DNA of 6,082 nucleotides, taken from assembly GCA_003542955.1 (NCBI GenBank), contig DPJP01000090.1, positions 2,845 to 8,926 on the forward strand. The letters run 5' to 3'. Below the pieces are notes generated by a model. The model saw only the letters and a list, made by a program, of their open reading frames with translations. It was not told the origin of the DNA and did no database searches. The DNA comes from Armatimonadota bacterium. Its GTDB lineage: Bacteria > Armatimonadota > Zipacnadia > Zipacnadales > UBA11051. How positions within the stretch are numbered: the first letter of the stretch is position 1; every line of letters starts with the position of its first letter. Shown here piece after piece: positions 4,585 through 6,082 of this stretch. The translations under genes were made by a program, and so were the position numbers.

Positions 4585-6082
4585 TCAGTACTCATTCACG
4601 GCCGGCCCGGGCGGGCTGAGCGCAACCGAGGGCAGTCCCGATGTACGGTGCACCTGCCAACTGCCGTCCCCCGTGACCGACATCAAGAACACGGTGCAGG
4701 GCGTGTCGGACATGCTCGAGCCTTCGCGGCACGTGACGCACAGGCTTGCGGAGTCGGCCGTCCAGCCGTTTGCGTGCCAGTGTGGACCCCTGTACCGGCT
4801 GGTGTAGCAGGCGACGGGAGCTGCAGCAGGGTCATCGAGGAACGTGGTGTCGATGGCGTTGAGGACACCCGGTTCGCCCTCATCCTGCGTGATCGAGGCA
4901 AGGTACCGCGAGTCCGGGGACCACTCGAGGAAGCCTAACCCGCGGTCGCCGACCACAGCCCACATGCGGTGCTCGGACGGCCTATACAGCACGACTGCCC
5001 CGCGGTCTTCGAGAGCACACCCCGTGACCAGCCACTTGCCGTCGGGAGACCACGTCGCCGCCCCCGGCGTCTGGCCGGCCCTGCACACGAGCCGCACCTC
5101 CTTCGGCGCGAGCACATAGAGGTCACCCGCCTCCGAGAGCACAGCGGCATGTTCGCCGTCTGGCGAGAAGGCCACCGAAGCCCACGCTCCCACATTGCAG
5201 AGGCCGCTGCCGAAGATGCGCCAGCCAACCTCCTCACCACTGCGGTCCCGCACGCTCAGCCTGATCGGGCCGGTGCGGACGAGGAACCGTTCCGACGTGC
5301 CCGGGGGCCACCAGACGCGGTCATCGGTATCGCCCCAGCGGCCGGTATCGGGGTAGACGTCGCATGGCTGTTCCCTGCCCCAGTCTCCCTCTGTATCAAG
5401 CGTGGCGAGGAGTGTCTCCGCTCTGGGCTCGGGGGGAGTGCCGGCGAGGACCGCGTATGTCTGGTCCGGCGCGACCCAGAAGTTGCCGCTCCCGTGCGGC
5501 GCAACGAGACGTGCGGCCGTACTGAAGGTCCGCTCCGATTCGTGGTCTGGGCGGCACCGTGATACCACAGGCACCGATCCTCCCGCGTCGCTGATGAGAC
5601 GATCTGGCCCGAACCACTCCACGCGCCATGGCGTGGCTGAGTGGATTCCGTACAGATAGCGGTTCAGCTCCATGAACTGCCCGTTGTCGAACAGGCACCA
5701 GTTGTCGGAGCTGTTGATGTCGACGTAGATGAGTATCTTCGCCCGGTCGGCGGACCACCGGGCCGAGCCCATGGCGCAGCCGCCGTCAGCGCCGTCCCGG
5801 AATGCGCCGATGCCCCGCGCCATGCCTTGCAGCGGCCACAGGAGGACGGCGCCCCTGCGCTCAATCACAACGACTTGCCCCTTCGGACGTGCGCGAGCGC
5901 GTTGTCTGTCCGTGTATGGAGCAGGCGCGGGTATCTCGATAGTCCTGGCCAGCGCGGGAAGTGGGAGCGCGGAGGGATCGACGGTTGCGGCGGTCTTGGG
6001 GTCGTAGACCAGCTTGGCCCGGCTGGACCCCGGCGTCTGGGGCTCGACGGTCTCAGGTGCGACAATCTGTTCCGGCTGCGCC
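4585..6082 (-). CDS. Putative exported PD40/TolB-type beta-propeller protein (paralog C), N-terminus outside window
   Basis: The frame is open from the window edge to TGA at 4585 and gives 498 residues, starting AQPEQIVAPE. This matches the AQPEQIV that follows the lipidation-region motif GCRREQ in paralog A, so only about 30 leading residues are missing. A GTG at 5868 lies inside the open frame and is not the start. The linker lacks the poly-proline tract of A and B and is longer and mixed (about 1-65). Blade motifs are SARWSADRAKILI (about 106), VAFSPDGEHAAVL (about 303), ATWSPDGKWLVTG (about 342), LEWSPDSRYLASI (about 385) and NGWTADSASLCV (about 439). Around the first blade it resembles A more than B (for example GCAMGSARWS against GCCLASAQWS). 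The function is unknown; an envelope-exposed binding or scaffold role is inferred from the fold. It is probably co-transcribed with B. Confidence 0.82.
   Translation of the reverse strand, partial: AQPEQIVAPETVEPQTPGSSRAKLVYDPKTAATVDPSALPLPALARTIEIPAPAPYTDRQRARARPKGQVVVIERRGAVLLWPLQGMARGIGAFRDGADGGCAMGSARWSADRAKILIYVDINSSDNWCLFDNGQFMELNRYLYGIHSATPWRVEWFGPDRLISDAGGSVPVVSRCRPDHESERTFSTAARLVAPHGSGNFWVAPDQTYAVLAGTPPEPRAETLLATLDTEGDWGREQPCDVYPDTGRWGDTDDRVWWPPGTSERFLVRTGPIRLSVRDRSGEEVGWRIFGSGLCNVGAWASVAFSPDGEHAAVLSEAGDLYVLAPKEVRLVCRAGQTPGAATWSPDGKWLVTGCALEDRGAVVLYRPSEHRMWAVVGDRGLGFLEWSPDSRYLASITQDEGEPGVLNAIDTTFLDDPAAAPVACYTSRYRGPHWHANGWTADSASLCVTCREGSSMSDTPCTVFLMSVTGDGSWQVHRTSGLPSVALSPPGPAVNEY

Noticed and set aside
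5866..5868. GTG at 5868 as the start of paralog C.
   Set aside because: The frame is open through to the window edge and encodes AQPEQIV, which aligns with the region just after the N-terminal cysteine of paralog A.

Overview
This is a GC-rich bacterial window in which every supported gene lies on the minus strand. Reading in the direction of transcription (high to low coordinates) the order is: paralog C (5' end cut off by the window edge, stop at 4585), paralog B (4552 to 3035), a repeat element (3027 to about 2857), paralog A (2772 to 1234), a second copy of the repeat (1202 to 975), and the start of a carbohydrate-active enzyme gene that runs off the window at position 1. The sequence holds no rRNA, tRNA or phylogenetic marker, so the host cannot be fixed. 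High GC, secreted beta-propeller proteins, a YetA/PcRGLX-type rhamnogalacturonan lyase and G-rich intergenic repeats would fit an uncultured polysaccharide-degrading lineage such as Armatimonadota or Planctomycetota, but that is a guess.

Paralogs A, B and C share one architecture. It consists of a hydrophobic N-terminal export segment ending in Gly-Cys-Arg-Arg-Glu-Gln (seen in A and B; cut off in C), a linker that is proline-rich in A and B, and a body of WD40-like/PD40 (TolB-type) beta-propeller blades marked by repeated W-S-P-[DEN]-x-[RK] motifs. They look like envelope proteins anchored through Cys27, although the lipobox is not canonical. C and B are about 32 bp apart and are probably co-transcribed. 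A lies 262 bp beyond B, with a repeat between them. The N-terminal leader is strongly conserved at the nucleotide level among paralogs whose propellers have diverged widely.

The two intergenic regions behind B and A carry almost the same element. It has a G-rich module (one 43-bp unit at one site, three tandem 36-bp units at the other) followed by a 28-bp-arm imperfect palindrome with a perfect 15-bp core. One copy ends 7 bp from the stop of B and the other 31 bp from the stop of A, in the same orientation, so gene plus repeat may be the unit of duplication.

The lyase-like gene (869 to beyond 1) has a clear N-terminal RIFT-barrel signature of the PcRGLX/YetA family and a good ribosome binding site. 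It has no signal peptide, so it probably acts in the cytoplasm on imported pectin fragments. Whether the propeller proteins take part in the same glycan pathway cannot be decided from this window. I see no defence system, CRISPR array, phage or transposase gene here.
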